Shown here: positions 24,829 to 32,767 of the stretch, piece after piece
How positions within the stretch are numbered: position 1 is the first letter of the stretch
Layout of the letters: each line of letters begins with the position of its first letter
Assembly (NCBI RefSeq): GCF_015209965.1
Contig: NZ_MU158692.1
Coordinates: 261,841 to 325,840, forward strand
Length of the DNA: 64,000 bases
Direction: 5' to 3'
From: Sphingobacterium pedocola
Lineage (GTDB): Bacteria > Bacteroidota > Bacteroidia > Sphingobacteriales > Sphingobacteriaceae
The notes under the pieces: generated by a model
Databases searched by the model: none
Seen by the model: the letters and a program-made list of their open reading frames with translations, nothing else
Told to the model about the DNA's origin: nothing
Program-made: the position numbers and the translations under genes

Positions 24829-27627
24829 ATGAAAAAATTATTTCTATTAGACGGGATGGCTCTGATTTATAGAGCATACTTTGCATTAAATAAGGTGCCG
24901 AGATTGACAAGTTACGGTCTGAACACCGGTGCAATAATGGGATTCACCAATACCCTATTGGAAGTATTAAAAAATCATCAGCCTTCGCACATTGCGGTTG
25001 TGTTTGACACTGCTGCTCCCACTAACCGTCATTTAGAATTTGAAGCCTATAAAGCACACCGTCAGGAAATGCCCGAAGATCTGGCAACCTCAATACCCTA
25101 TATCTTTCGTCTCATCGAGGGTTTTAACATTCCGATTATTACGATGGATGGCTACGAGGCAGACGATATCATCGGCACTTTGGCAAAAAAAGCAGAAAAA
25201 GAAGGGTTTACCGTGTACTGTATGACGCCCGATAAAGATTTTGGACAACTGGTCTCAGAATCGATTTTCATTCTTAAACCCGCACGCATGGGCAATGGAG
25301 CTGAGGTACTAGGTGTTCCCGAAATACTTGAAAAATGGGAAATAACGGATGTGAGCCAAGTTATAGACATTCTAGGCCTCTGGGGCGACGCTGTGGATAA
25401 TATTCCGGGAATACCTGGAATTGGTGAAAAAACCGCAAAAAAATTAGTCCAAGAGTTTGGCTCTGTAGAGGGATTGATTGCCAATTCAGGTCTACTTAAA
25501 GGAAAGCAGAAAGAAAATGTTGAAAATTTTGCGCAGCAAGGATTAATTTCTAAAAAACTAGCTACGATACTGCTTGATGTTCCCGTCGATTTAGATGAGG
25601 AAGCCCTGGCATTAGATCAACCGAATAAGGAACTTTTGGAACCGCTGTTTGCAGAGCTGGAATTTAGAACACTCGGCAAACGTGTATTCGGGGACGATTT
25701 TACCATCGTTGATTCTCCCTCCAAATCTACTAACGGACAGATGGATCTGTTTGCAGCGATCAGTGAGACACCAGTGGATAGCAGCATACAAATACCAACA
25801 CCGGTATCTCCTTCATTTAACATTTCAAATACCGTTCACGATTACATCTTAGTCGATACCCCTCAGGAAATAGAAAAACTAGCTAGCCTTCTCGCTGCCC
25901 AGCCCGGTTTCTGTTTCGATACGGAATCCACTAGCCTGGATGCACTGCAGGCAGAGATTGTCGGCTTATCCTTTGCATTTGAGGCGGGCAAGGCCTATTA
26001 CGTTCCTACACCGCGCGACAAAGAAGAAGCACAAGCCGTTGTCGATACCTTCAAACCTGTTTTCGAAAATCCCGCGGTTCAAAAAATCGGACAGAATGTC
26101 AAATACGATTTACTTCTTCTGTCCAGGTACAACGTAAGCATACGTGGCCCATTATTTGACACTATGCTGGCCCATTACCTTATTGATCCCGATACACGCC
26201 ACGGCATGGATATCCTTTCGGAAACCTATCTTGGCTACAGTCCAGTATCCATTACAGAACTAATCGGCGCAAAAGGTAAAAATCAAGGCAACATGCGCGA
26301 TGTGGAAATCGAAAAAATAAAAGAATATGCAAGCGAAGATGCAGATATTACCTGGCAACTTCATGAAAAATTCAAACCCCTGTTGGAAAATACATTTACC
26401 AGAGACCTTGCTAACCAAGTAGAGTTTCCTTTGGTCTATGTCTTAGCCGAAATGGAAAAAACAGGTGTAAAAATAGATATCGACACACTCCGGACTTTTT
26501 CCAAATCCTTAGCGTGCGACATCGCAGTACTTGAGCGCACGATATATGAAAAAACGGGCGTAACGTTTAATATTGCATCTCCAAAACAACTTGGGGAAAT
26601 CTTGTTTGATAAGCTTCAATTAGATCCGAAGGCAAAGAAAACAAAAACAGGACAATATAAAACCGGGGAAGACGTGTTATCTGCACTCGCGCACAAATCA
26701 GATATTGTGAAGGACATATTGGACTTTCGACAATTGCAGAAGCTTAAATCCACCTACGTGGATGCCCTGCCTAGTTTGATCAACCCAGACACCGGCCTCA
26801 TTCATACATCCTACAATCAAGCTGTAGCCGCTACAGGACGTTTGAGTTCGACAAACCCTAACTTACAGAACATCCCGATCCGAACAGAAAAAGGACGCGA
26901 GGTACGCAAGGCATTTATCCCTAGAGCTGACGATCACGTGATCCTATCTGCCGATTATTCGCAGATCGAGCTCCGCATTATGGCAGAATTGAGTCAAGAC
27001 GAAAACATGCTCGAAGCGTTTATACAGGGGCATGATATCCATCGTGCAACGGCAGCCAGAGTATATGGAATAGATCTGGATGAAGTTACCTCCGACCAGC
27101 GACGTAATGCCAAAGCAGTCAATTTTGGAATCATCTATGGGCAGTCTGCTTTTGGGCTTTCCCAAAGCTTAGGTATCCCCCGTCGAGAGGCTGCTGAAAT
27201 AATCGATCAATATTTTGGACAGTACCACGGTATCCGCACCTACATGTCTAAAGCAATAGAATTTGCCAAAGAAAATGGTTATGTCGAGACGATTCTAAAA
27301 CGTCGTAGGTACCTTCGTGATATCAATTCAGCAAATATGACGGTGAGGGGCTTTGCAGAGCGAAATGCAGTAAATGCACCAATTCAAGGATCTGCCGCCG
27401 ATATGATCAAAGTGGCTATGATCAACATTCAAAAAGACATCCAGGATAAAAAATTATCGGGCAAGATGATTATGCAGGTGCACGATGAGTTGGTATTTGA
27501 TATCCCTAAACATGAGATAGAAGAATTTAAAAGTATTATATTTGATAGAATGAAATCAGCGATCCCGATGCGCGTACCAATAGAGGTCGAAATCGGGACA
27601 GGTTCAAATTGGTTGGAAGCACATTAG
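24829..27627 (+). CDS. polA: DNA polymerase I
   Basis: 932 residues with three domains. The 5'-3' flap nuclease spans about 1-290 (LLDGMALIYRAYFAL, DGYEADDIIGTLA, GDAVDNIPGIPGIGEKTA). The 3'-5' proofreading domain spans about 330-530 and keeps its DxE (FDTESTSL) and motif III (YASEDAD), so proofreading should be active. The polymerase domain carries motif A DYSQIELR, motif B RRNAKAVNFGIIYG and motif C VHDELVFD. It acts in Okazaki-fragment processing and repair. The MORN-repeat gene starts 6 bp after the stop, so the two may be cotranscribed. Confidence 0.98.
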   Translation: MKKLFLLDGMALIYRAYFALNKVPRLTSYGLNTGAIMGFTNTLLEVLKNHQPSHIAVVFDTAAPTNRHLEFEAYKAHRQEMPEDLATSIPYIFRLIEGFNIPIITMDGYEADDIIGTLAKKAEKEGFTVYCMTPDKDFGQLVSESIFILKPARMGNGAEVLGVPEILEKWEITDVSQVIDILGLWGDAVDNIPGIPGIGEKTAKKLVQEFGSVEGLIANSGLLKGKQKENVENFAQQGLISKKLATILLDVPVDLDEEALALDQPNKELLEPLFAELEFRTLGKRVFGDDFTIVDSPSKSTNGQMDLFAAISETPVDSSIQIPTPVSPSFNISNTVHDYILVDTPQEIEKLASLLAAQPGFCFDTESTSLDALQAEIVGLSFAFEAGKAYYVPTPRDKEEAQAVVDTFKPVFENPAVQKIGQNVKYDLLLLSRYNVSIRGPLFDTMLAHYLIDPDTRHGMDILSETYLGYSPVSITELIGAKGKNQGNMRDVEIEKIKEYASEDADITWQLHEKFKPLLENTFTRDLANQVEFPLVYVLAEMEKTGVKIDIDTLRTFSKSLACDIAVLERTIYEKTGVTFNIASPKQLGEILFDKLQLDPKAKKTKTGQYKTGEDVLSALAHKSDIVKDILDFRQLQKLKSTYVDALPSLINPDTGLIHTSYNQAVAATGRLSSTNPNLQNIPIRTEKGREVRKAFIPRADDHVILSADYSQIELRIMAELSQDENMLEAFIQGHDIHRATAARVYGIDLDEVTSDQRRNAKAVNFGIIYGQSAFGLSQSLGIPRREAAEIIDQYFGQYHGIRTYMSKAIEFAKENGYVETILKRRRYLRDINSANMTVRGFAERNAVNAPIQGSAADMIKVAMINIQKDIQDKKLSGKMIMQVHDELVFDIPKHEIEEFKSIIFDRMKSAIPMRVPIEVEIGTGSNWLEAH

Positions 27628-27633
27628 AATTTT

Positions 27634-28773
27634 ATGAGAAGATCCGTTCAACTTTTAATATACGTTATCCTATATGGAAACCTCTGTTGGGCACAACAAG
27701 ATTCTGTGCATAAACCGATTTTCTTTGAGCGGGCACCTCAAGGTCTGACGCGATTTTTCTTTGACCAAAATTATTATTTAGTTGACAAAAATTGTCCATT
27801 CAAATATATTGAACGGGTCGTGGGTTTTATCCCGTCCACAAACCAATTTAATGGCGAGTTTAAAGATTTTGGACCCAATGGCCGCGTTCTTTTGACGGGC
27901 AACTATGTGAATGGAAAAAAAGACGGAACTTTTAAAGCATACCATCCCAACGGGAATTTGAAATGGGAAACAACGTTTAAAGATGGCGAATACCTCGGGG
28001 AATGGAACTTCTATTACCCCGATGGCAAACCCCTATTATTTTTGGAGTTTGACACTGCAGACTATGCCATCAAACAAATGTGGAATCAGAAAGCCAAGCA
28101 AATCGTAACCGATGGAGAAGGAAGATATGATTTTACGATGCCCATCATTGGATTTACAGAACATGGATTTACTTTTTACAATAGAAAAGGTACAATAAAA
28201 AAAGGGAAGCCGGATGGTCTATGGCAAGTGATGCTAGGCGACCATCAAAAGACGAACTATTACATCGGCGAAGAATACTATGAAAATGGCGCTCGTCATC
28301 GCGTTCATGTTGATCGTGACTTTTTCAACTATTATAGCGCCAGCCTCACGAATCTGAACGAATTCAGCATCCTCCCCAACGATTACTTTGGACTCGCCGA
28401 GCTGCTTCTCAGCAAGAATTGCTCTTTTGATGATTTTTCTGGCTTCTCGATTTACCTAGTTAAACGCTTCGAGACAGCGAGAAGATCTTTAAATCTTAAA
28501 ATAAACGGTGATTTCCAAGCGACCATCCACTATAAAGTCGCTGTTTCCCCTAAAGAAGACCCCAAAGTAATTGACATTAAATTTCCCGATTCCATTCCTT
28601 CCAACAACAAAGAAGCATTGGAAACTCTCATTAAGGATGTACCTTATTACCTTCCTTCGTATAAGGATGGACAGGAAATAGATGATGTATTAACCGTTAC
28701 ATTTAACATTGTAAACAGCCCTGAAGAACTGATTTTTCACTCCGTGCGCATCAACCGGGAAAATGGAGAATAG
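27634..28773 (+). CDS. Exported MORN-repeat / YwqK-like protein
   Basis: 379 residues. A signal peptide (RRSVQLLIYVILYGNLCWAQ) precedes a region (about 60-215) of MORN-type repeats. Examples are GEFKDFGPNGRVLLTGNYVNGKKDGTF, AYHPNGNLKWETTFKDGEYLGEW and FYYPDGKP, then GKPDGLWQVML. The last third (about 270-379) reads like a TonB C-terminal-like or beta-rich module (IHYKVAVSPKEDPKVIDIKFP) but I cannot assign it. Proteins like this are often annotated as YwqK antitoxin-like; no toxin partner is present, so that label should not be taken literally. Confidence 0.75.
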   Translation: MRRSVQLLIYVILYGNLCWAQQDSVHKPIFFERAPQGLTRFFFDQNYYLVDKNCPFKYIERVVGFIPSTNQFNGEFKDFGPNGRVLLTGNYVNGKKDGTFKAYHPNGNLKWETTFKDGEYLGEWNFYYPDGKPLLFLEFDTADYAIKQMWNQKAKQIVTDGEGRYDFTMPIIGFTEHGFTFYNRKGTIKKGKPDGLWQVMLGDHQKTNYYIGEEYYENGARHRVHVDRDFFNYYSASLTNLNEFSILPNDYFGLAELLLSKNCSFDDFSGFSIYLVKRFETARRSLNLKINGDFQATIHYKVAVSPKEDPKVIDIKFPDSIPSNNKEALETLIKDVPYYLPSYKDGQEIDDVLTVTFNIVNSPEELIFHSVRINRENGE

Positions 28774-28788
28774 TTAAAATAAATTTTC

Positions 28789-28796
28789 TAAGTTTG
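28789..28796 (+). promoter_or_regulatory. psd promoter, -7 box TAAGTTTG
   Basis: Exact TAnnTTTG match about 105 nt before the psd ATG, leaving an unusually long leader for this window. Confidence 0.55.
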
Positions 28797-28811
28797 TAAA
28801 AAAATAGCAGT

Positions 28812-28871
28812 ATGAAATATCCATGTAGCACAGACTGCACAAACAGGAATGATTAGGGTGTGGATATTCCA
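28812..28871 (+). other. Possible structured leader with a 14-codon upstream frame before psd
   Basis: TGAAATATCCA (28813-28823) can pair with TGGATATTCCA (28861-28871), with a single mismatch in 11. The loop holds a short frame from ATG 28812 to TAG 28856 (MKYPCSTDCTNRND). Neither part matches a regulator I know; this is an observation of structure only. Confidence 0.3.
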
Positions 28872-28901
28872 TATGACAACTAAAAAACAGAATAAATACA
28901 T

Positions 28902-29555
28902 ATGAAATTTCACAAAGAAGGCTACACAAGCCTTGCGATTACCATTTTATTCATATTCATCATAAATGCAGTAGCAGATTATTATGATGCACCTGCTTCG
29001 GTCAAATGGATATTATATATTTTTTCGGCCTTTCTTTTTATTACCATCGTTCAATTTTTTAGGAGTCCTACAAAAAAAATTTCAGTGGAAGACAACATCA
29101 TCTTGTGTCCGGCCGATGGCAAAGTGGTTGTAATTGAAGAAACGGAAGAGACGGAGTATTTTAAGGATAAGAGAATCCAGGTATCGATTTTCATGTCACC
29201 GGTCAACGTCCATGTGAATAGAAATCCCATTTCAGGTATTGTATCCTACTTTAAATATCATCCCGGCAAGTTTTTGGTGGCCTGGCATCCCAAATCTTCT
29301 ACCGCTAACGAGCGTACAACAGTGGTCGTAAAGCATCAGAACAATACAGAAGTATTATTCCGTCAGATCGCTGGCGCACTGGCCCGTCGAATCGTGTGGT
29401 ATGTAAAAGCAGGGGATACTGTAACACAAGGAAGTGAGTTCGGTTTTATAAAATTTGGCTCCCGCGTGGATCTCTTTTTACCGTTGGGCACCCAGATTGA
29501 TGTTAACATAAACGATAAGGTTGTGGGCGGAAAAACGATAATAGCGAGATTTTAA
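28902..29555 (+). CDS. psd: Phosphatidylserine decarboxylase (short, soluble-type family)
   Basis: Converts phosphatidylserine to phosphatidylethanolamine at the inner membrane. 217 residues, typical of the shorter Psd class. The N-terminus has two hydrophobic segments (LAITILFIFIINAVADYY, WILYIFSAFLFITIVQFF). Conserved elements are CPADGKVV and FMSPVNVHVNR. The self-cleavage site is in FIKFGSRVDLFLP, between Gly186 and Ser187, where the serine becomes the pyruvoyl cofactor. The ATG at 28902 was chosen since it begins the first membrane segment. Followed by a terminator at 29588. Confidence 0.96.
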   Translation: MKFHKEGYTSLAITILFIFIINAVADYYDAPASVKWILYIFSAFLFITIVQFFRSPTKKISVEDNIILCPADGKVVVIEETEETEYFKDKRIQVSIFMSPVNVHVNRNPISGIVSYFKYHPGKFLVAWHPKSSTANERTTVVVKHQNNTEVLFRQIAGALARRIVWYVKAGDTVTQGSEFGFIKFGSRVDLFLPLGTQIDVNINDKVVGGKTIIARF

Positions 29556-29587
29556 TATTATCTTAACATATATATCACTAATTTTAG

Positions 29588-29613
29588 GCTTCATTTTTTG
29601 AAGCTTTTTTTTT
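29588..29613 (+). terminator. Rho-independent terminator after psd
   Basis: GCTTCA (29588-29593), loop of five T, TGAAGC (29599-29604), then a run of nine T. It lies 33 nt after the psd stop. Confidence 0.88.
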
Positions 29614-29734
29614 CGAAAGTGTCTATCAACGGCCATTAAGAACCGTCATGGAACATTTTTCACCATTTGTTTAGCTATCTATGGTGTTCAAGGCTCCCAA
29701 GATCGGTTCATAGCAGTTGATGTTACTATTAAAC

Positions 29735-30772
29735 ATGAAGGTTTTTATGAACTTTAGAGCATTGGTCTTCAGCTTATCTCTCGTATTCGCGGGATCGCTG
29801 GCTTTTACAAGTCTATTTTACGAAAATAACTGGACTCACTTTGTACTCATATTTTTCGTCTCGCTTGTGGTGAGTTACATCGCATTGGACAATATTTTCC
29901 AGACCTATATCAATAAAAGGATTAGTAATATTTACAAACTAATAAATAACCTGAAACTGGGTAAAGATATCCAAAATGTATTAGCACAACATTCCAGCGA
30001 CGATCCCATTAAAGATGCAGAGCAAAAAGTACGCGATTGGGCAACACAGAAAGTCTCCGAAATTGACAAGCTCAAAGAGCAGGAGAAGTTCCGGAGAGAA
30101 TTCCTGTCCAATATTTCGCACGAATTCAAAACACCCTTATTTTCGATACAGGGCTATATCGAGACCATGCAAGATGGTATGATAGAAGAAGATCAAGAGA
30201 TGGCGCTTATCTTTTTGGATAAAGCAGCAAAAAACATCGATCGACTCACCTACCTGATCAATGATTTGGACGAAATCTCCAAATTGGAATCAGGGAAAAT
30301 TTCGCTAAATATTCAAAAGTTTGATATTGTTTCCCTTATTACAGAGACCGCAGAACAATTAATCGACAAGGCGAAAAAGAACAACATTAGCCTCACCACC
30401 AATCTAAAAAATAACAACGCCATATTTGTAAAAGCCGATCGTTTAAAAATACAGCAGGTATTAATCAATTTAATTGATAATTCACTGAAATACGGCAAAA
30501 TAAATGGCAAAACTACGATCAGTGTGTTTCCACTTATCGATCAAATTCTCGTGGAAGTAACCGACAACGGCTATGGAATTGAAGAAAAAAATTTATCCCG
30601 GGTTTTTGAACGATTCTATCGCACAGACAAAAGTCGATCGCGGGATATTGGGGGCTCCGGTCTAGGGCTTTCCATTGTTAAGCATATATTAGAAGCCCAC
30701 CAACAAACGGTGAACGTAAGAAGTACAGAAGGAGTCGGCACCACGTTTGGATTTACGTTGGCAAAAAGTTGA
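29735..30772 (+). CDS. PhoR-like sensor histidine kinase
   Basis: About 345 residues from ATG 29735; ATGs at 29720 and 29747 are also possible. Two membrane helices (ALVFSLSLVFAGSLAF; FVLIFFVSLVVSYIAL) have almost no periplasmic domain between them, then a HAMP-like linker. The phosphoacceptor is His129 in SNISHEFKTP. The ATPase parts are the N box NLIDNSLKYG, G1 DNGYGIE, F box and G2 GGSGLGLSIVKH. The short sensor and the neighbouring DUF47-PiT phosphate genes argue for a PhoR role in phosphate sensing. No response regulator is encoded in the window. Confidence 0.88.
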   Translation: MKVFMNFRALVFSLSLVFAGSLAFTSLFYENNWTHFVLIFFVSLVVSYIALDNIFQTYINKRISNIYKLINNLKLGKDIQNVLAQHSSDDPIKDAEQKVRDWATQKVSEIDKLKEQEKFRREFLSNISHEFKTPLFSIQGYIETMQDGMIEEDQEMALIFLDKAAKNIDRLTYLINDLDEISKLESGKISLNIQKFDIVSLITETAEQLIDKAKKNNISLTTNLKNNNAIFVKADRLKIQQVLINLIDNSLKYGKINGKTTISVFPLIDQILVEVTDNGYGIEEKNLSRVFERFYRTDKSRSRDIGGSGLGLSIVKHILEAHQQTVNVRSTEGVGTTFGFTLAKS

Positions 30773-30794
30773 AACAAATAAGACATTAAACCCG

Positions 30795-30834
30795 TTAAAC
30801 TTAACATTAACTTAACATTAAGGTTATACTTTTG
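30795..30834 (+). promoter_or_regulatory. DUF47-pit promoter with Pho-box-like direct repeats
   Basis: The -7 box TACTTTTG is at 30827-30834. Instead of a TTG at -33 there are direct repeats TTAACA at 30801-30806 and 30812-30817, spaced 11 bp apart, flanked by TTAAAC (30795) and TTAAG (30818). An 11-bp repeat period is the layout of PhoB/PhoP boxes, and TTAACA resembles the Bacillus PhoP half-site. That this is a Pho box is inference from layout and neighbours. Confidence 0.6.
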
Positions 30835-30852
30835 TAGCAAATATTTATCATT

Positions 30853-31500
30853 ATGTCTTTAAATAGCATTTTTCAGTATTTTGTCCCAAAGGACAAAAAG
30901 TTCTTTCCCCTATTTGAACAGGCCGGAGCCAATTTGATCGAAATGGCGAAGTTGTTGAAAGAAAGTGTCAACAGCACAGACTTAGAGATCAGAAAAGAAA
31001 TATCCAAAACGTTAGAAGACCTTGAACATACCGGCGATAACATTACCCACCAGATCCACTTAGAATTAGGTAGAAATTTCATCACTCCTTTTGATCGCGA
31101 AGATATTCATGCCTTAGCCAGTTCACTGGATGATGTTGCAGATTTTATCCACGGCGCTTCAAATAGAATGGAATTGTACAAAGTGGAGAAACCGAGTCAA
31201 GCTATGATTGAAATATCAGACTTGATACTGGAAGCTACCGAACATGTCGCTACGGCATTATACGAACTGAAAGACCTCAAAAACATCCGAAATATAACGG
31301 ATTCTTGCGTACGGATTAATAGCGTAGAGAACAAAGCAGATTATATATTTGACAAAGCGGTAGCTGATCTTTTCGAATACGAAAAAGATGCCATTACGCT
31401 TATCAAATATAAAGAGGTATTATCAGCGATGGAGGATGCTACTGATAAATGCGAGGATGTGGCGAATGTATTAGAAAGCATTTTGGTTAAAAATGCATAA
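30853..31500 (+). CDS. DUF47 (PhoU-like) protein of the phosphate transporter operon
   Basis: 215 residues, all-helical, resembling the YkaA/DUF47 family: FFPLFEQAGANLIEMAKLLKE, ITHQIHLELGRNFITPFDREDIHALASSLDDVADFIHGA (the conserved acidic metal-site helix), and ALSAMEDATDKCEDVANVLE-like at the end. DUF47 proteins are distant relatives of PhoU and nearly always precede a PiT transporter, modulating it. Here the transporter starts 27 bp downstream. Expression is probably tied to phosphate starvation through the repeat-bearing promoter. Confidence 0.93.
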   Translation: MSLNSIFQYFVPKDKKFFPLFEQAGANLIEMAKLLKESVNSTDLEIRKEISKTLEDLEHTGDNITHQIHLELGRNFITPFDREDIHALASSLDDVADFIHGASNRMELYKVEKPSQAMIEISDLILEATEHVATALYELKDLKNIRNITDSCVRINSVENKADYIFDKAVADLFEYEKDAITLIKYKEVLSAMEDATDKCEDVANVLESILVKNA

Positions 31501-31527
31501 CCTCATTTTATTAAAGCATAATATATT

Positions 31528-32538
31528 ATGATAACAACATTATTAGTTGTCGTTATCGTTTTGGCTATTGCATTTGATTACATTAACGGTTTTCATGACG
31601 CAGCCAATTCTATTGCGACGGTAGTTTCGACCAAAGTGCTCACCCCTTTTATGGCCGTTCTTTGGGCAGCATTATTCAATTTTGCCGCTTATTTTTATTT
31701 TACAGATCACAAAGTAGCCAATACAATTGCCAAGACAGTCCTTGAACAATACATCACGCTAGAAGTTATTTTTGCTGGACTCGTAGCCGCGATTTCCTGG
31801 AATCTATTTACTTGGTATTATGGCATTCCGTCCAGTTCATCACACACCTTAATTGGAGGATTTGCGGGATCGGGCATGACATATGCGTTAATTCTAGGTG
31901 CAAATCCGCTTGAAGCGATCAATATCAGTGCAACATTAAAAATTATCTCCTTCATCGTCCTCGCGCCGGTGATCGGGATGGTGATATCCATCATCATTAC
32001 ATTAATCATTATTAATCTGGCCAAAAAATCACGTCCTTCTATTGCGGAGAAGTGGTTTAAAATCGGTCAGCTTATCTCCTCTGCGGCATTAAGTTTTGCA
32101 CATGGAGGAAACGATGCACAAAAAGTTATGGGTATTATAGCTACCGCTTTAATTGCCCAGCAAGTGATCCCGAATTTTGAGTCTATGCCAGCTTGGGTAC
32201 CTTTATCCTGTTATGTGGCTATCGCCGCGGGTACAATGAGCGGCGGATGGAAGATCGTAAAAACGATGGGTACTAAAATCACCAAAGTAACACCGTTGGA
32301 AGGCGTAAGTGCCGAAACAGCGGGGGCAATTACGTTGGGGATCACCGAACACTTTGGTATCCCAGCATCTACTACGCATACCATTACCGGTTCGATTATA
32401 GGGGTCGGCGTGGTGAAGCGTGTATCAGCGGTACGCTGGGGTGTCACGATAAGTTTGTTGTGGGCCTGGGTGCTTACCATTCCGGTTAGCGCGGTATTAG
32501 GTGGGGTCACGTTAGTGATCATTCACTACATTTTATAG
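31528..32538 (+). CDS. pit: Inorganic phosphate transporter, PiT family
   Basis: 336 residues, ten or so hydrophobic segments, inner membrane. The duplicated PiT signature is present in both halves: DYINGFHDAANSIATVVSTK near residue 10 and FAHGGNDAQKVMGIIA near 190. Further typical motifs are GIPSSSSHTLIGGFAG and GIPASTTHTITGSIIG, the paired substrate/cation loops. Low-affinity metal-phosphate/cation symport is the family function. It is the second gene of the DUF47-pit operon. Confidence 0.96.
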   Translation: MITTLLVVVIVLAIAFDYINGFHDAANSIATVVSTKVLTPFMAVLWAALFNFAAYFYFTDHKVANTIAKTVLEQYITLEVIFAGLVAAISWNLFTWYYGIPSSSSHTLIGGFAGSGMTYALILGANPLEAINISATLKIISFIVLAPVIGMVISIIITLIIINLAKKSRPSIAEKWFKIGQLISSAALSFAHGGNDAQKVMGIIATALIAQQVIPNFESMPAWVPLSCYVAIAAGTMSGGWKIVKTMGTKITKVTPLEGVSAETAGAITLGITEHFGIPASTTHTITGSIIGVGVVKRVSAVRWGVTISLLWAWVLTIPVSAVLGGVTLVIIHYIL

Positions 32539-32609
32539 TCTTTTACTGTCGTTTTATTACTACAATAAGAATGAATTATTGATTTTCAATGAAAAAGAGT
32601 TGAAAAAAT

Positions 32610-32640
32610 TTGTATGATATCATTGTAATCAGTAATTTTA
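32610..32640 (+). promoter_or_regulatory. ompA promoter (TTG-N20-TAATTTTA)
   Basis: TTG at 32610-32612 and -7-like TAATTTTA at 32633-32640 with an exact 20-bp spacer. It would give a leader of about 120 nt, AT-rich, before the ATG at 32768. Confidence 0.5.
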
Positions 32641-32767
32641 GCCAATATTTTGGTGTTAAGCGCTTTAATACAACAATATGACGCCCGCATTATTTTTGGC
32701 ATCGTTATTGTTAAGTTATGTTAAATTGAGAACAATTAAAATTTTAATAACCTTTAAACAAAAGAGT

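Noticed and set aside
27634..28773. Toxin-antitoxin system (YwqK antitoxin label)
   Set aside because: Only MORN-type repeats in an exported protein; no toxin gene beside it.
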